Position numbers and translations under genes: made by a program
From: Bacteroidetes bacterium ADurb.Bin174
Lineage (GTDB): Bacteria > Bacteroidota > Bacteroidia > Bacteroidales > Paludibacteraceae
Length of the DNA stretch: 64,000 nucleotides
NCBI GenBank assembly: GCA_002070265.1
Contig: MWCX01000023.1
Location: 98,786 to 162,785, forward strand
Direction of reading: 5' to 3'
Shown: positions 38,383-47,198 of the stretch, in pieces
Numbering within the stretch: position 1 is the first letter of the stretch
How the letters are laid out: each line of letters begins with the position of its first letter
The notes under the pieces: generated by a model
Told to the model about the DNA's origin: nothing
What the model saw: the letters and a program-made list of their open reading frames with translations, nothing else
The model's database searches: none

Positions 38383-39135
38383 CTATCGGACATTCACTCC
38401 TTCCTTATTCAAATAAGCCTTTAATTCCGGAATGCTGATTTCCTGGTAGTGAAAGATGCTGGCTGCCAGGGCTGCGTCTGCTTTACCTGCGGTTAAGACT
38501 TCAGCAAAATGCGCCATGGTACCGGCTCCGCCACTGGCGATGACGGGAATTTGAACAGCTTCGGCAACAGCGCGGGTAATATCGATGGCAAAACCGTCTT
38601 TGGTACCGTCTTGCTCCATAGAAGTCAGCAGGATTTCGCCGGCTCCCAAAGCCTCCATTTCCTTTGCCCAATTAACAGTTTGCTTGTCGGTAGCCAGCTT
38701 GCCGCCATTGATCATTACGTACCATGTTCCGTTTATGCGTTTGGTGTCAATGGCAACTACGATACGCTTTTTGCCGAACTGATCCGAAAGTTCCTTGATT
38801 AATTGCGGGTTACGAACGGCTGCCGTACTGATGGAAATTTTATGGGCACCATGCGATAAGATATAAGCTGCATCTTCTACGCTCGCAATACCGCCCCCTA
38901 TGCAAAAAGGAATTTTGATGTGCTGTGCAATTTTGGGGATTAAAGCGGAAAGTGTTTTTCGCTTTTCTTCCGTAGCGGTGATGTCTAAAAATACCAATTC
39001 ATCCGCACCCATAGCTGCGTAATTTGCAGCCAATTCAACCGGATCACCAATATCTTTGATGTTGACGAAATTAATACCTTTCACTGTCCTGCCATTTTGA
39101 ATGTCCATGCAGGGAATAATACGTTTTACTGACAT
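38383..39135 (-). CDS. hisF: Imidazole glycerol phosphate synthase, cyclase subunit
   Basis: 250 residues, the usual length. A TIM-barrel enzyme that, with HisH, closes the imidazole ring and releases AICAR. MSVKRIIPCMDIQNGRTVKG carries the first catalytic Asp (CMDI), and VIASGGAGTMAHFAE and AALAASIFHYQEISI close the barrel. A longer frame upstream of ATG 39135 would begin in a heptamer array and is rejected. HisF needs HisH as ammonia source, but hisH is not nearby, and hisG is 21 kb away: the his genes are dispersed. No TAnnTTTG box is seen upstream. Confidence 0.95.
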   Translation of the reverse strand: MSVKRIIPCMDIQNGRTVKGINFVNIKDIGDPVELAANYAAMGADELVFLDITATEEKRKTLSALIPKIAQHIKIPFCIGGGIASVEDAAYILSHGAHKISISTAAVRNPQLIKELSDQFGKKRIVVAIDTKRINGTWYVMINGGKLATDKQTVNWAKEMEALGAGEILLTSMEQDGTKDGFAIDITRAVAEAVQIPVIASGGAGTMAHFAEVLTAGKADAALAASIFHYQEISIPELKAYLNKEGVNVR

Positions 39136-39195
39136 GTCATGAATATATAATAAATTATGTTTTTTTATAAGATCCGAAGACCTTATCACCTTGTT

Positions 39196-39262
39196 ACCAC
39201 AGAACACAGAGCACAGAGCACAGAACACAGAACTCAAAACTCAAAACTCAAAACTCAAAACT
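39196..39262 (-). repeat. Heptamer repeat array 4
   Basis: On the minus strand: three to four GAGTTTT units, GAGTTCT, GTGTTCT, GTGCTCT, GTGCTCT, GTGTTCT. It fills the gap between the mtaB stop and the hisF leader, 61 bp before the hisF ATG. The G/T-rich strand is again the coding strand of both neighbours. Confidence 0.85.
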
Positions 39263-39270
39263 TCCATCTC

Positions 39271-40584
39271 CTATCTTCCAGCCATCAGCGCCGTTCTATC
39301 AACATTCCATCCTCCTAATTTCACCTCCTCAATTGTATTGATTGATGTACGATTCATAGGTTTTTCCACACGGATATAATTGGAAGTGAAGCCAATCATA
39401 TTTTCTCCATGACTGCGGTTTTCCCAAAGGACGGGATAGCTTTTACCCATATGTTGTTCGTAGAACGCCTTGGTCTTTTTGTCGGAAAGCAAATGCAGGG
39501 TGTCGCTTCTTCTTTTCTTTTCAGCCGGACTGTTGTGATACTCAATTTGCAGCATTTTGGTGTTTGCTCTTTCAGAATAGGTGAATACATGCAATTGAGA
39601 GATGTCCAGGGAATCAATGAACTGCACCGAATCTTCAAAATACTCATCTGTCTCACCATTCACACCTACAATTACATCTACGCCAATAAAGGCATCGGGC
39701 ATCAAAGATTTAATTTTTTCCACCCTGTGTGCAAACAGCTCTCTGTTGTACTTTCTTTTCATCAGCCCCAGCACTTCGTTAGATCCTGATTGTAAAGGGA
39801 TATGGAAGTGCGGCATGATGCGTTTGCTTTGCGCTGCAAAAGTAATAATTTCGTCTGAAAGTAAATTCGGTTCAATGGAAGAAATTCTAAATCTCACATC
39901 GGCATTTATATCATCTATGGCTTTCAGTAAGTCAAAAAAACTTTCACCGGAACTTTTTCCGAAGTCACCAATATTTACGCCGGTCAACACTATTTCTTTA
40001 GCACCCTCCCGGATGATGCTTTGAGCCATGGCAAGCGTTTCAGATACAGGTGCATTGCGACTTCTGCCCCGGGCAAAAGGAATGGTGCAATAGGTACAAA
40101 AATAATCACAACCGTCCTGTACTTTCAAAAAATAACGGGTTCTGTCTTCTCGTGAAGAGGAGTGTCTGAATTCTTTTACATGCTTGATTTCCGTACGATG
40201 TATGCTTGTCGGATTGTTTTTATCCAAACCTTTTAGATATTCGAGTATATTAAATTTTTCATGGGAACCCAACACCAGGTTTACACCCGGCAAGTTGGCA
40301 ATTTCTTCCGGCTTAAGCTGTGCATAACAGCCAATAACGATGATTATGGCATTGGGATGAAGGCGGTGCAATTTACCAATTGCCTGCCTGCTTTTACGAT
40401 CTGCAATATCGGTTACCGTACAAGTATTGATGATGCAAACATCAGCTTGTTCACCCGGTTTGACCTTTACAAAGCCCTCATTCATTAGTTGTTTACTGAT
40501 GTATGAAGATTCCGCAAAGTTCAGCTTACATCCCAAAGTATGGAATAAAACCTTCTTATTGTTAAAAATCGAATGATCAGTCAT
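39271..40584 (-). CDS. mtaB: tRNA t6A37 methylthiotransferase MtaB
   Basis: 437 residues, a radical SAM enzyme of the MiaB family that adds a methylthio group to t6A at position 37 of ANN-decoding tRNAs. The N-terminal domain has the three cluster cysteines (HTLGCKLN at 19, NTCTVTD at ~55, GCYAQ at ~88). The radical SAM motif CDYFCTYCTIPFARGRSRN is near residue 155. GCKLN rather than MiaB's GCQMN points to MtaB. A TRAM-like C-terminal part ends it. It is divergent from ffh, with a 540-bp gap. Confidence 0.9.
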   Translation of the reverse strand: MTDHSIFNNKKVLFHTLGCKLNFAESSYISKQLMNEGFVKVKPGEQADVCIINTCTVTDIADRKSRQAIGKLHRLHPNAIIIVIGCYAQLKPEEIANLPGVNLVLGSHEKFNILEYLKGLDKNNPTSIHRTEIKHVKEFRHSSSREDRTRYFLKVQDGCDYFCTYCTIPFARGRSRNAPVSETLAMAQSIIREGAKEIVLTGVNIGDFGKSSGESFFDLLKAIDDINADVRFRISSIEPNLLSDEIITFAAQSKRIMPHFHIPLQSGSNEVLGLMKRKYNRELFAHRVEKIKSLMPDAFIGVDVIVGVNGETDEYFEDSVQFIDSLDISQLHVFTYSERANTKMLQIEYHNSPAEKKRRSDTLHLLSDKKTKAFYEQHMGKSYPVLWENRSHGENMIGFTSNYIRVEKPMNRTSINTIEEVKLGGWNVDRTALMAGR

Positions 40585-40600
40585 CTTGTATAAAAATAGC

Positions 40601-40690
40601 CTGCAAGTTTATATCGCTTGTTTAACTTTTTAATAAACGTTACTTTGATAAAAATTATAAGTTATTGTTATTCAATTTATTGAACATGGG
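40601..40690. other. Start of the 540-bp mtaB/ffh gap
   Basis: The gap runs from 40585 to 41124. This first part holds a near -7 box for mtaB (minus strand TAAACTTG, 40604-40611) and then AT-rich sequence in which I see nothing else. The palindromic element, heptamer array 5 and the ffh promoter fill the rest. Confidence 0.4.
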
Positions 40691-40719
40691 CTTTGCCCCA
40701 AACCCTACTTCATTTTTTT

Positions 40720-40875
40720 GTCTTGATACAAAAAAACGAAGCAAAAAAAAATCAAGACTACGCCCGCTTCGCTCAAAAAACTTGCGTTCGATTGACTAAA
40801 TCGTTCAAACTCGCTGCTACGCAGCTCAAACATGAACGATTTTTTACGTCAATCTCACTTGTTTTTTGGCTCACC
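40720..40875. repeat. Nested palindromic repeat element
   Basis: An interspersed-repeat-like element with two hairpins. GTCTTGAT (40720-40727) pairs with ATCAAGAC (40751-40758). Then a large nested palindrome of about 110 bp is centred near 40817: CAAAAAAC/GTTTTTTG outside, ATTGAC/GTCAAT, AAATCGTTCA/TGAACGATTT, and GCTGC-TAC-GCAGC at the tip. I recall very similar intergenic palindromes from other Bacteroidota genomes. A 92-codon open frame across it (40693-40971) has a composition explained by the repeat and is not called as a gene. Confidence 0.75.
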
Positions 40876-40987
40876 AGGCAAGGTCGATTGCGATTCAATG
40901 CAGAATATAAATATAAGAACACAAAAGTAAGGTTTTTGCTCAAGAAAATTACGGTTTTTCCAAGACTTTAAATAAAATTTGATATTT

Positions 40988-41070
40988 TCGCACCTCGTAC
41001 CCCGCACCCCGCACCCCAGAACTCGTAACTCAGAACTTAGAACTTAGAACTCAGAACTCAGAACTCAGAA
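40988..41070 (-). repeat. Heptamer repeat array 5, upstream of ffh
   Basis: Minus strand: GAGTTCT three times, AAGTTCT twice, GAGTTAC, GAGTTCT, GGGGTGC twice, GGGGTAC, GAGGTGC. This is eleven units in perfect 7-bp register, the cleanest array of the family. It lies between divergent mtaB and ffh and runs with mtaB. Confidence 0.9.
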
Positions 41071-41096
41071 AATTCGCTTATTTCAAGAAAAAATCT

Positions 41097-41104
41097 TAAA
41101 TTTG
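41097..41104 (+). promoter_or_regulatory. ffh promoter, -7 box
   Basis: TAAATTTG is an exact TAnnTTTG match 20 bp before the ffh ATG. No good -33 element is seen; the region upstream is the heptamer array. Confidence 0.55.
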
Positions 41105-41124
41105 TCGCTTTAAATAAAACCTAT

Positions 41125-42441
41125 ATGTTTGAATCATTAAGCGAAAGATTAGAAAGATCATTTAAGATCCTGAAGGGGGAAGGTAGAATTACTGAAATCA
41201 ATGTGGCAGAAACCCTTAAGGATGTGAGGAGGGCTTTGCTGGATGCCGACGTTAACTATAAAATAGCCAAAACATTTACAGATACGGTTAAAGAAAAGGC
41301 TTTGGGGAGAAATGTGTTGACTGCTCTGAAACCTTCTCAGTTGATGGTGAAAATAGTACACGAGGAGCTGACGACTTTGATGGGTGGGCAGTTTGTTGAT
41401 ATTGACCTGAAAGGTAATCCGGCCATTATTCTGATGTCGGGATTACAAGGTTCGGGTAAAACGACTTTTTCGGCCAAGTTAGCCAATATGCTCAAGTCGA
41501 AAAAAGGCAAACGTCCCTTGCTGGTCGCTTGTGACGTGTACCGTCCGGCTGCCATCAATCAGTTGCAAGTCCTCGGGGAACAATTGAGTGTGCCTGTTTA
41601 TGCAGAACCTGAAAATAAAAATCCTGTAGCCATCGCTCAGGCAGCGGTAAAATATGCTCGGCAACACTATAATGATGTGGTGATAGTGGATACTGCCGGT
41701 CGTTTAGCCATTGATGAGTTGATGATGACCGAAATAGCTGCCATCAAAAAGGCATTGAATCCACAGGAAATCTTATTTGTGGTGGATGCCATGACCGGTC
41801 AGGATGCCGTGAATACTGCCAAAGAATTTAATGACAGATTGGATTTCGATGGCGTTGTGCTGACTAAATTAGATGGTGATACCCGTGGGGGTGCGGCTTT
41901 GTCGATTCGTTCCGTAGTTGATAAACCCATTAAATTTGTAGGTACCGGTGAAAAGATGGATGCCCTGGATGTTTTTCATCCGGAACGTATGGCAGATCGT
42001 ATCTTGGGCATGGGTGATATCGTCACTTTGGTTGAGCGTGCACAAGAGCAGTTTGATGAGGAGGAAGCCCGTCGTTTACAAAAGAAGATAGCCAAAAACC
42101 AATTTGATTTTGATGATTTCTTAGCTCAGATACAGCAAATCAAAAAGATGGGGAATATCAAAGATTTAGCTGCCATGATCCCGGGTGTGGGAAAAGCTAT
42201 CAAAGATGTGGACATAGATGATGATGCTTTTAAAGGCGTAGAAGCTATTATTCGCTCTATGACACCACACGAAAGAGCCAATCCTTCTGTATTGAATGGC
42301 AGTCGCAAACAACGTATCGCCAAAGGTAGCGGAACAACCATCGTGGAAGTTAACCGCTTGCTCAAACAGTTTGACCAAACCGGTAAGATGATGCGTATGG
42401 CGACTTCAGGAAGGGGGAAAATGAAGGCGAGAAGACGGTGA
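41125..42441 (+). CDS. ffh: Signal recognition particle protein
   Basis: 438 residues: N domain, GTPase (G) domain and M domain in the usual order. G-domain motifs are LQGSGKTTFSAKLA near residue 97, the DVYRPAAINQL box near 130, VDTAGRLAID near 188, TKLDGDTRGGAAL near 247 and GTGEKMDAL near 273. The M domain begins near 305 and ends with the basic MMRMATSGRGKMKARRR, which binds SRP RNA and signal sequences. It delivers membrane proteins co-translationally to FtsY. The gene is flanked on both sides by heptamer arrays and palindrome copies in mirror orientation. Confidence 0.97.
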   Translation: MFESLSERLERSFKILKGEGRITEINVAETLKDVRRALLDADVNYKIAKTFTDTVKEKALGRNVLTALKPSQLMVKIVHEELTTLMGGQFVDIDLKGNPAIILMSGLQGSGKTTFSAKLANMLKSKKGKRPLLVACDVYRPAAINQLQVLGEQLSVPVYAEPENKNPVAIAQAAVKYARQHYNDVVIVDTAGRLAIDELMMTEIAAIKKALNPQEILFVVDAMTGQDAVNTAKEFNDRLDFDGVVLTKLDGDTRGGAALSIRSVVDKPIKFVGTGEKMDALDVFHPERMADRILGMGDIVTLVERAQEQFDEEEARRLQKKIAKNQFDFDDFLAQIQQIKKMGNIKDLAAMIPGVGKAIKDVDIDDDAFKGVEAIIRSMTPHERANPSVLNGSRKQRIAKGSGTTIVEVNRLLKQFDQTGKMMRMATSGRGKMKARRR

Positions 42442-42443
42442 AA

Positions 42444-42499
42444 TAGTTCTGAGTTATGTGGTGCGGGGTCCGTGGTCCGAGTTCCGCGGTCCGGGTTTT
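42444..42499 (+). repeat. Heptamer repeat array 6, downstream of ffh
   Basis: Units TAGTTCT, GAGTTAT, GTGGTGC, GGGGTCC, GTGGTCC, GAGTTCC, GCGGTCC, GGGTTTT start 2 bp after the ffh stop. The G/T-rich strand is the coding strand of ffh and folD. Confidence 0.85.
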
Positions 42500-42500
42500 A

Positions 42501-42515
42501 GGTCAGCGACTGACC
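42501..42515 (+). other. Short hairpin behind array 6
   Basis: GGTCAG-CGA-CTGACC is a perfect 6-bp stem with a 3-nt loop. No T-run follows. It may be debris of the adjoining palindromic repeat. Confidence 0.45.
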
Positions 42516-42528
42516 TTGGCTGATGAGC

Positions 42529-42553
42529 GTGAGATTGACGTAAAGAATCGTTC
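42529..42553 (-). repeat. Fragment of the palindromic element, inverted
   Basis: These 25 bases are the reverse complement of 40834-40858 with one mismatch. They are the second copy of part of the element found upstream of ffh, in opposite orientation. Confidence 0.8.
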
Positions 42554-42600
42554 TTATTTGAGACAGCCCCAACTAATTACAATAAACAATAAATTAAAAT

Positions 42601-43485
42601 ATGACCTACAAATTAATTGATGGTAAAGCCATATCAGACCAAATTAAATCAGAGATTGCCGAAGAAGTAAAGCAAATGATTGCTAATGGCCAAAAACAGC
42701 CTCATCTAGCGGTAATCATTGTTGGGCATGATGGCGGTAGTGAAACCTATGTTGCTCACAAGGTTAAATCCTGCGAGCAGGTGGGGTTTAAATCTACTCG
42801 CATCGCCTTTGAAGATGATGTTACCGAAGAGGTTTTGTTGGCTGAAATTGATAAACTCAATCGGGACCCCGATATAGATGGCTTTATTGTGCAATTGCCC
42901 TTGCCCAAGCATATCTCTGAAGAAAAAGTGATTGAAGCCATTGATTATCGCAAGGATGTGGATGGATTTCATCCGGTGAATGTAGGACGCATGGTCATTG
43001 GCTTGCCTTGCTTCGTTTCAGCTACTCCTTCCGGTATTTTAGAATTGCTCAAACGTTATGACATTCCAACTTCCGGAAAAAATTGTGTGGTGATTGGTCG
43101 TTCGAATATTGTGGGTAAGCCGGTGGCTTTACTGATGATGCAGAAAGCCTATCCGGGCGATGCCACCGTTACGGTTTGTCACAGCCGTACCAAAAATCTT
43201 AAGGAAATTTGCCTGCAGGCAGATATCATCATTGCAGCTTTAGGATCCCCGGAGTTTTTAAAGGCCGATATGGTTAAAGAAGGCGCAGTGATCATTGATG
43301 TGGGGACCACCCGTGTTCCTTCATCCGAAACAAAATCTGGCTTCAGACTGAAGGGTGATGTGGCTTTTGAGGAGGTGGCACCGAAAGCATCTTATATCAC
43401 ACCTGTTCCGGGTGGGGTAGGGCCTATGACCATCATCTCATTGTTGAGAAACACCTTGTTGGCAGCGAAAAAAACAATTTATTAA
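42601..43485 (+). CDS. folD: Methylenetetrahydrofolate dehydrogenase/cyclohydrolase
   Basis: 294 residues, the bifunctional enzyme that interconverts 5,10-methylene- and 10-formyl-tetrahydrofolate and so feeds formyl groups to purine synthesis and initiator tRNA. The substrate-binding segment [13 protein letters not shown] has the catalytic Lys near residue 54. [12 protein letters not shown] is near 95, the NADP-binding [14 protein letters not shown] near 165 and [11 protein letters not shown] near 270. It begins 48 bp after the palindrome fragment, with no TAnnTTTG box in view, so it may be read from ffh. Confidence 0.96.
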   Translation: MTYKLIDGKAISDQIKSEIAEEVKQMIANGQKQPHLAVIIVGHDGGSETYVAHKVKSCEQVGFKSTRIAFEDDVTEEVLLAEIDKLNRDPDIDGFIVQLPLPKHISEEKVIEAIDYRKDVDGFHPVNVGRMVIGLPCFVSATPSGILELLKRYDIPTSGKNCVVIGRSNIVGKPVALLMMQKAYPGDATVTVCHSRTKNLKEICLQADIIIAALGSPEFLKADMVKEGAVIIDVGTTRVPSSETKSGFRLKGDVAFEEVAPKASYITPVPGGVGPMTIISLLRNTLLAAKKTIY

Positions 43486-43521
43486 AATAATCTCTATACT
43501 ATAACATTAATTTATAATCGT

Positions 43522-43890
43522 ATGAAACGTATTTTTAAAAGTTTATTGGTGCTTGTTACAGTAGCACTGACTATGATTGCATGTATGCCGGAAGAGGATA
43601 TGTTTGATGAAACATTGCTTTTGGGAAAATGGAAAACAGGTACCCTGTATTATCGTTATGATGATGATTATACCGGTGCTACCTGGAATACTGCAGATGA
43701 TGTTACAGAAGCAGAAGCACAGCCGTTTGAGTGGACTTTAGTTGAAGCTGAGTTGACACAAATTCATATCATGGAAATGGGTGGAAGAGTTCCCAAGGTG
43801 TATACAGTTACTGAGCTTACGCCTACTACCTTAAAGTACAGAGATGATCTGACTAATAAGTTGGAAGTTTTCACCAAAGTAGAAGAGTAG
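43522..43890 (+). CDS. Lipocalin-like lipoprotein
   Basis: 122 residues. The signal MKRIFKSLLVLVTVALTMIAC ends in a lipobox with Cys21. The mature part, beginning MPEEDMFDETLLLGKWKTGTLYYRYDDD, has the LxGxW strand typical of lipocalin-like domains of Bacteroidota lipoproteins, followed by alternating strands and TLKYRDDLTNKLEVFTKVEE. Function is unknown. The last bases before its ATG (TTATAATCGT) match the leader of the AsmA-like gene downstream. It stands 36 bp after folD. Confidence 0.75.
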   Translation: MKRIFKSLLVLVTVALTMIACMPEEDMFDETLLLGKWKTGTLYYRYDDDYTGATWNTADDVTEAEAQPFEWTLVEAELTQIHIMEMGGRVPKVYTVTELTPTTLKYRDDLTNKLEVFTKVEE

Positions 43891-43996
43891 TAGAAAATTT
43901 TTGTGCTGCAAGAAATTGTTGGGTCATTTAGTCATTCATTTATGCAACGAAACATGAACTAATTGAGTCAATGATTTTACCCGTCGAATGATCGAG

Positions 43997-44043
43997 TTAG
44001 TTTATTGAGAGTTCCATACGGCATTAAAATAAATTATAATCGT
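43997..44043 (+). promoter_or_regulatory. AsmA-like gene leader, shared with 23255-23303
   Basis: TTAGTTTATTGAGAGTTCC (43997-44015) and AAATTATAATCG (44031-44042) both recur, nearly identical and with similar spacing, before the family 3 binding protein gene. No TAnnTTTG box is present, so this may be a different promoter class or an mRNA element. Confidence 0.5.
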
Positions 44044-47000
44044 ATGAAAAAAGTTTTAAAAATCATTGCCATCAGTATTTCTTCTTTATTGGCCATTCTG
44101 CTAATTGCCGTAGGTATTTTATCCTGGGTGATTTTTACACCTGAAAAATTGACGCCTATTGTACGTAATCTGCTGGATGAAACACTGATTTGTGAATATG
44201 AGTTGGGTGAAGTTGAACTGACATTTTGCAGTACTTTCCCTCAGTTTGGGTTGCAGATTAACGGTCTGACTATCATCAATCCCTTGCCCGAAGCTCCAAC
44301 TGATACCGTAATCAGTTCTTCAGAGATATTGGCCTCCATTGATTTAAAGTCTTTGTGGAAAAAAAATGAATTGATTGTCAATGATGTACATTTAAAACAT
44401 GCTAAGATTTTAGCATTTACAGATAGTTTAGGGAATGTTAATTATGACATTATGAAGCCGGATGAAGAACCGGATACCACTGATTTTGAATTACCTTTTA
44501 ATTTATTGCAAATCGATAAAATCTACCTCACTGATGCCCGTGTGATTTACCATGATGTAACCATGGACATGATTATTGTGTTGGAGGAATTGAATGGGGA
44601 TATTAAATTAGATTGGAGAGAGCAGTTAATCAATGGTAAACTAAATGCCGATGCCAGGTCTTTTTCCTTTTATTGGGATGAAACCGATTATCTGAAAGAT
44701 GCTGCTTTGGACATTAAAACACCTTTCAGCTTTGATTTGGAGCAGACTAAACTGACTTTTTACGATGCTTTGCTGACTGTCAACGATATGGATTTTGATT
44801 TGTACACCATGATCCATCTTCCGGATGATGTGGATGAGATACTGTTGGATGTTGATTTTAAATCTGTTGAATTGCAAGTGACGGATGTAATGGATTTGTT
44901 GACCTTGCCGTATGGAGAATATTTAGAAGGTATGACAGCCACCGGAAAAACTTATATTAATGGTACATTTAAGGGCTGTATAGCAGATTTTGAGATGCCG
45001 ATTTTTACCTTACAGGCTAAATTTCATGATGTAGATTTTGAATATGTGTCACTTCCCCATAAGTTGTTTGATGTGAAGGGAGTTGCTGATATTGAAATGG
45101 ATTTGAACCATGAAGAGAATTGGTACGTGAATGTTTATGATTTTGATGCCAAAACGAAATATTCTCATCTCTCAGGTTCTGCTTTTGTTGATCAACTGAC
45201 TGAAGATATGCGTTTTGATGTAAAGGCGAATTTAGATTTCAATTTGGTGGATGCCAAACCTTTCTTGCCCGATGATATGCCTTTGGATATTAAGGGTATG
45301 GCAAAGGGATATGCCAATATTAAATTTTTGTATTCCCAATTTGACCAGGACCAATACGAAAAAATGTTTATCAATGGGAAGTTCAAATTGCATCATTTCA
45401 TTGCGGATTACGACACTACCATTCACATTCAATCCAAATTGGCTGATGTAGCTTTCAGCATGCCCAATACCAAAAGCAAACAGCATGATTTTATTATCCT
45501 GGATGTCAATACGGATCGCTTAGATGTAGCTGCAGGTCAGGATGTCAATGCTGTTTTAAATGATTTGGATTTAATGATGGCTTTCAATAATTTAATGGAT
45601 GACAATTTACCCATAGCCATGGAGGGAGCGTTTAATTCAGGTCAGTTATCTGCTTCTATGGATGATAACATACAAGCCTTGATTAAAAATCCGCAAGGTG
45701 ACTTCGATCTTGAAATGGATACGCAGGATTCAACAGCCATTCCCCGGATGCGTTTGAATCTTGCTATGCAACAGCTTGTTGCCAAAATGGATACCATTAA
45801 TATAGACATCAACAAACCGATCGTTAAACTTGCGTATCGTCCGGATGAAGCTAATGAAGCACATCCGTACATGGAAGTTGATTATCAAAGTGATAAGTTG
45901 ATGGCTCATATGGGTGCTGATCATTTAACGTCCGATAAAATCAGTATCAATGCCGGTCTGATTTACGATGAGAAACAGGAAAACTTAATGCTGCAATGGA
46001 CACCTCAGGGTTATGTGAAGCTGAACAAGGCAGTAATTTCCATGGCACAAATCGGAACGGACATATCCATACCCAGTATCGATTTTGATTTTACGCCGGA
46101 TGAGTTGTTGATTTACGACAGTAGGTTAATAATTGATAAGTCCGATTTTCAACTGACCGGTCAGTTGAAAAATATCAGTGGATATTTTAGAGATGAAGCA
46201 TTGTTGACCGGTGATTTCAACTTTCGTTCGCACACTACGGATGTCAATAAGCTGATGGCGATGTTCAACGGTTTGGGTTATGAAAAAACCGAATTGTTGA
46301 CGGAAGAAGAAATTGTTCCAGAAGAAAACTCTTATTCCGGTCCTTTTATGGTACCTAAAGGTATTGATATTTCGCTTTATACCAGTATAAACCAGGCTTT
46401 ATATGCCAATGATACCGCCAGGAATGTGGAAGGTACAGTAACAGTGAGAGATGGAACCATGGTGTTGGAATCCATGTTGTTCACGACCTCTGCGGCAAAG
46501 ATGCAGTTGACAGCCATGTATAAAACCCCGCGCAAGAACCATTTGTTCTTGGGCATGGATTTACATCTTTTAGAAATAGAAATAGCAGAATTATTAGATT
46601 TGGTACCTGATATAGATTCCATCATGCCCATGTTAAGTTCTTTTGCCGGTAAGGGTGAGTTTCATATTGCCGCTGAAACCTACTTGGATTCAGCTTATAA
46701 TCTGAAGCCATCGACCTTAAGGGGTGCATCTTCCATTCGCGGTATCGACTTGGTATTGATGGATGGTAAGACCTTCACGGAGATAGCTAAAACCCTGCGT
46801 TTTAATAAGAAAACGGAAAATAAAATCGATAGTATTGCTGCAGAATTTACCATCTTCCGGGAAGAAGTGGATGTTTATCCTTTCCTCATTGTGATGGATC
46901 AATACAAAGCCATTGTAGAAGGCAGACATAATTTAGACATGAGCTTCGATTATCATATTTCTGTAATAGATAATCCCTTGCATCTCAGATTAGGTGTGGA

Positions 47001-47157
47001 TGTCAAGGGTAATTTGGATGATATGAAAATCCGTCCCGTCAAATGCAAATACGCCAATATGTACCGACCCGCCCGTCGTACAGAAGTTGATACCCGCAAG
47101 TTAGCACTACGCGAGCTGATTCGGAGAGAATTGCTTGAGAGGCTGAAGGAGGAGTAA
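44044..47157 (+). CDS. AsmA-like inner membrane/periplasmic giant protein
   Basis: 1037 residues from ATG 44044; a TTG 13 codons earlier is rejected because it lies in the repeated leader. One N-terminal helix (VLKIIAISISSLLAILLIAVGIL) anchors a very long beta-rich periplasmic part. Its start, LTPIVRNLLDETLICEYELGEVELTFCSTFPQFGLQINGLTI, is the AsmA N-terminal pattern, and an AsmA-like C-terminal region is seen near residues 880-1000 (KPSTLRGASSIRGIDLVLMDGKTFTEIAKTLRF). AsmA/TamB-type proteins form hydrophobic grooves that bridge the periplasm and move phospholipid; that role is inferred. rsmE follows after 41 bp. Confidence 0.82.
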   Translation: MKKVLKIIAISISSLLAILLIAVGILSWVIFTPEKLTPIVRNLLDETLICEYELGEVELTFCSTFPQFGLQINGLTIINPLPEAPTDTVISSSEILASIDLKSLWKKNELIVNDVHLKHAKILAFTDSLGNVNYDIMKPDEEPDTTDFELPFNLLQIDKIYLTDARVIYHDVTMDMIIVLEELNGDIKLDWREQLINGKLNADARSFSFYWDETDYLKDAALDIKTPFSFDLEQTKLTFYDALLTVNDMDFDLYTMIHLPDDVDEILLDVDFKSVELQVTDVMDLLTLPYGEYLEGMTATGKTYINGTFKGCIADFEMPIFTLQAKFHDVDFEYVSLPHKLFDVKGVADIEMDLNHEENWYVNVYDFDAKTKYSHLSGSAFVDQLTEDMRFDVKANLDFNLVDAKPFLPDDMPLDIKGMAKGYANIKFLYSQFDQDQYEKMFINGKFKLHHFIADYDTTIHIQSKLADVAFSMPNTKSKQHDFIILDVNTDRLDVAAGQDVNAVLNDLDLMMAFNNLMDDNLPIAMEGAFNSGQLSASMDDNIQALIKNPQGDFDLEMDTQDSTAIPRMRLNLAMQQLVAKMDTINIDINKPIVKLAYRPDEANEAHPYMEVDYQSDKLMAHMGADHLTSDKISINAGLIYDEKQENLMLQWTPQGYVKLNKAVISMAQIGTDISIPSIDFDFTPDELLIYDSRLIIDKSDFQLTGQLKNISGYFRDEALLTGDFNFRSHTTDVNKLMAMFNGLGYEKTELLTEEEIVPEENSYSGPFMVPKGIDISLYTSINQALYANDTARNVEGTVTVRDGTMVLESMLFTTSAAKMQLTAMYKTPRKNHLFLGMDLHLLEIEIAELLDLVPDIDSIMPMLSSFAGKGEFHIAAETYLDSAYNLKPSTLRGASSIRGIDLVLMDGKTFTEIAKTLRFNKKTENKIDSIAAEFTIFREEVDVYPFLIVMDQYKAIVEGRHNLDMSFDYHISVIDNPLHLRLGVDVKGNLDDMKIRPVKCKYANMYRPARRTEVDTRKLALRELIRRELLERLKEE

Positions 47158-47198
47158 ACGAAGGCATCGCTTTATAATTTGAAAACTTTTTCTCCCTT

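Noticed and set aside
39136-39237. 34-residue N-terminal extension of HisF
   Set aside because: It is encoded by the edge of heptamer array 4 and the leader. HisF normally starts MSVKRIIPC, at ATG 39135.
40693-40971. 92-codon open frame upstream of ffh
   Set aside because: It runs through the palindromic repeat; its residues are explained by the repeat and show no family pattern.
42501-42515. Terminator of ffh
   Set aside because: The hairpin is short and lacks a T-run, so it cannot be called a terminator.
44005-44043. N-terminal extension of the AsmA-like protein from a TTG
   Set aside because: It lies in the leader that recurs before 23304; a normal membrane anchor starts at ATG 44044.
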